From NCBI RefSeq assembly GCF_042661605.1, contig NZ_JBHSWJ010000002.1:3286001-3350000 (forward strand): DNA of 64,000 nt, in the 5' to 3' direction. Positions 62,788-64,000 of this stretch are shown in pieces. Source of the stretch: Branchiibius cervicis. Lineage in GTDB: Bacteria > Actinomycetota > Actinomycetes > Actinomycetales > Dermatophilaceae. Both the position numbers and the translations under genes were made by a program. The number at the start of each line of letters is the position of its first letter. The stretch's first letter is position 1. The notes beneath the pieces were generated by a model, which had not been told where the DNA came from, did not search any database, and saw only the letters and a list, made by a program, of their open reading frames with translations.

Positions 62788-63929
62788 CGCGCCGTCAACG
62801 GTAGGGATACGTGCACCTGCCAGCCACTGTCGTGCGGACCCGCGGCGAACGAACCACCCTGTGCGGCAACGCGTTCGGACATTCCGCCGATCCCACGACC
62901 CGCCGAGTGCAGTTGCGGGGGCCGGGCACCGCGGTCGGTGACGTCGACGATCAGGTGCGACTCGGCGTACGTGAGCTCGACCTCGACGCTCGCCGGGCGC
63001 TGCGCGTGTTTGAGGGTGTTGGTCAGTGCTTCTTGTACGACGCGCCGTACCACCTCATCGGCACCACCGATGTCGGTGGCAGGATCACCGTCGATGTGAA
63101 TCCGCACCGGTATCCCGGCAAGCCGAACCGGCGCCGCCAGTTGCTCCAGCGCGGCCGGGAGCATCTCGGCGGGGGTGGCGAGGACCGTGACCAGAGAACG
63201 GGCTTCGGCCAAGGCTCGACGGCCGGTCAGGGACAGCTGCCGTAGCGCCTCATCCGGAGGCTGGCCGTGTCGGACCGCTGCTTGGGCGCCGTCGGCGAGA
63301 GCGACCATCACCGCTAGGTGATGCCCTACGACATCGTGCATATCGCGGGCGATCCGGGCTCGCTCGAGCTGCTCCGCGCGCTCCGTGACCTGGATCAGGT
63401 ACGCCCCTCTCTCACGCAGATAGACACCCAGCAGCACGGCGGCCGCGATGGCGATGTTGAGCAGGACAGCAAGCAGCAGTGAGTGCTTGGACCACTTCGC
63501 GACTGCCAGGACGACCCCTACTTCCAGCACCACGACCGCCGCGATCACTGCCTTGGTGCGGCGTTGGATCACCAGCGTCGTGAGAACTACCAACAGCGAT
63601 ACGTCGCTGAGCACGCGCACGTCCGACCACCACTGGACTGCGGCGAACAGCGCGAGAACAGTGAAAACCACCACGGGGTAACGGCTCTGGACCACCACCG
63701 GCACACTCATGGCGATCAGCGCGAGCACGACCTTCAGATTCCAACCGCCGTGCGCAATGATTTCCGGCAATCCGACCAGCAAACAGCCAAGCGCGAGCAA
63801 CGCGTCACGCCGCAACGGCGACAACGCGCCCCACCGAGCCGCGGGTGTCGCAACCAGCCCCTCACCGCTCACCCCCTGACGGTAGCCCGCCGACCGGTCC
63901 TCCCGCGGCATACCTACGTCGGACCGCAT
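62784..63929 (-). CDS. NarX/DesK-type sensor histidine kinase
   Basis: 381 residues. Four to five N-terminal membrane helices with hardly any outside loop, then a HisKA_3 domain with phosphorylatable His in RIARDMHDVVGHH and a GHKL ATPase (VVQEALTNTLKHA, GRGIGGMSERV). Membrane or envelope stress sensing is typical for this form. Start could also be ATG 63911 or a GTG further downstream. Confidence 0.92.
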   Translation of the reverse strand: MRSDVGMPREDRSAGYRQGVSGEGLVATPAARWGALSPLRRDALLALGCLLVGLPEIIAHGGWNLKVVLALIAMSVPVVVQSRYPVVVFTVLALFAAVQWWSDVRVLSDVSLLVVLTTLVIQRRTKAVIAAVVVLEVGVVLAVAKWSKHSLLLAVLLNIAIAAAVLLGVYLRERGAYLIQVTERAEQLERARIARDMHDVVGHHLAVMVALADGAQAAVRHGQPPDEALRQLSLTGRRALAEARSLVTVLATPAEMLPAALEQLAAPVRLAGIPVRIHIDGDPATDIGGADEVVRRVVQEALTNTLKHAQRPASVEVELTYAESHLIVDVTDRGARPPQLHSAGRGIGGMSERVAAQGGSFAAGPHDSGWQVHVSLPLTAR

Positions 63930-63930
63930 C

Positions 63931-63946
63931 TACCACCCAGGTCGTA
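63931..63946. promoter_or_regulatory. Operator-like sequence upstream of the kinase gene
   Basis: TACCACCCAGGTCGTA matches 14 of 16 bases of the palindrome at 62115-62130. It begins one base before the kinase start, which suggests autoregulation. Confidence 0.6.
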
Positions 63947-64000
63947 CCAGCTGGGCGTCCGCCTCGGAGCGAGGTCTAGACCTTGCGGGAATCCCTTGCC

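Overview
The window is high-G+C chromosomal DNA from an actinobacterium, probably of the Micrococcales (Dermacoccaceae or Intrasporangiaceae-like; this placement is an inference). The signs are a dnaK-grpE-dnaJ-hspR operon and clpB with HspR-type HAIR operators, an LprG lipoprotein paired with a P55-type MFS pump, a PPOX/F420-type reductase, and arsenate reductases of the actinobacterial type. Genes are dense, many overlap by 1-4 bases, and GTG or TTG starts are common.

Regions. 1-7.5 kb: tail of a dehydrogenase, an acyl-CoA synthetase divergent from a Baeyer-Villiger-type monooxygenase, a tandem lipoprotein pair with an MFS exporter, and an alpha/beta hydrolase. 7.5-17 kb: clpB with a HAIR operator, a PPOX protein, a TauE-type permease, a large secreted repeat protein, an SGNH hydrolase, a VanY-type peptidase and a START-like protein. 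17-32 kb: a sugar/peptide-utilisation locus with an ABC importer, a repeat-rich two-TM stalk protein, a TetR regulator, and a five-gene translationally coupled operon (alpha/beta hydrolase, GH20, GH1, GH3, SGNH esterase). Two near-identical palindromes flank the TetR gene and suggest one regulon. 32-36 kb: the hspR-dnaJ-grpE-dnaK heat-shock operon.

36081-48338 is a complete 12,258-bp Tn7-like transposon. It has tnsA, tnsB, tnsC and a large tniQ/tnsD, 13-bp terminal inverted repeats, internal TGTCA-type repeats and a perfect 5-bp target duplication (GTCAC). Its cargo is a full arsenic island: arsR, arsM, an ACR3 pump, an ArsC-like/ArsD fusion, a two-domain arsA and two arsC genes. It landed in the last 14 codons of an aminoglycoside nucleotidyltransferase-like gene just upstream of dnaK; removing it and one GTCAC copy restores a 264-codon gene.

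49-58 kb: ordinary metabolic and regulatory genes (HxlR with a zinc-type dehydrogenase, SRPBCC with an FAD oxidoreductase, AraC with a VOC protein, DUF1801, an amidohydrolase, DUF402, a DUF2207-like protein). 57.6-64 kb: an extracytoplasmic flavin electron-transfer module (ApbE, FMN-binding protein, ferric-reductase-like flavocytochrome) in a row with uppP and a COG4705 membrane protein, followed by a NarL/DesK-type two-component system whose presumed operator appears upstream of both units.

A caution about the data: at least seven genes, including dnaK and dnaJ, are broken by single-base indels at short G or C runs, nearly always one base too few. Sequencing error at homopolymers is more likely than real gene loss. 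Frameshifted genes are therefore listed over their full reconstructed span.
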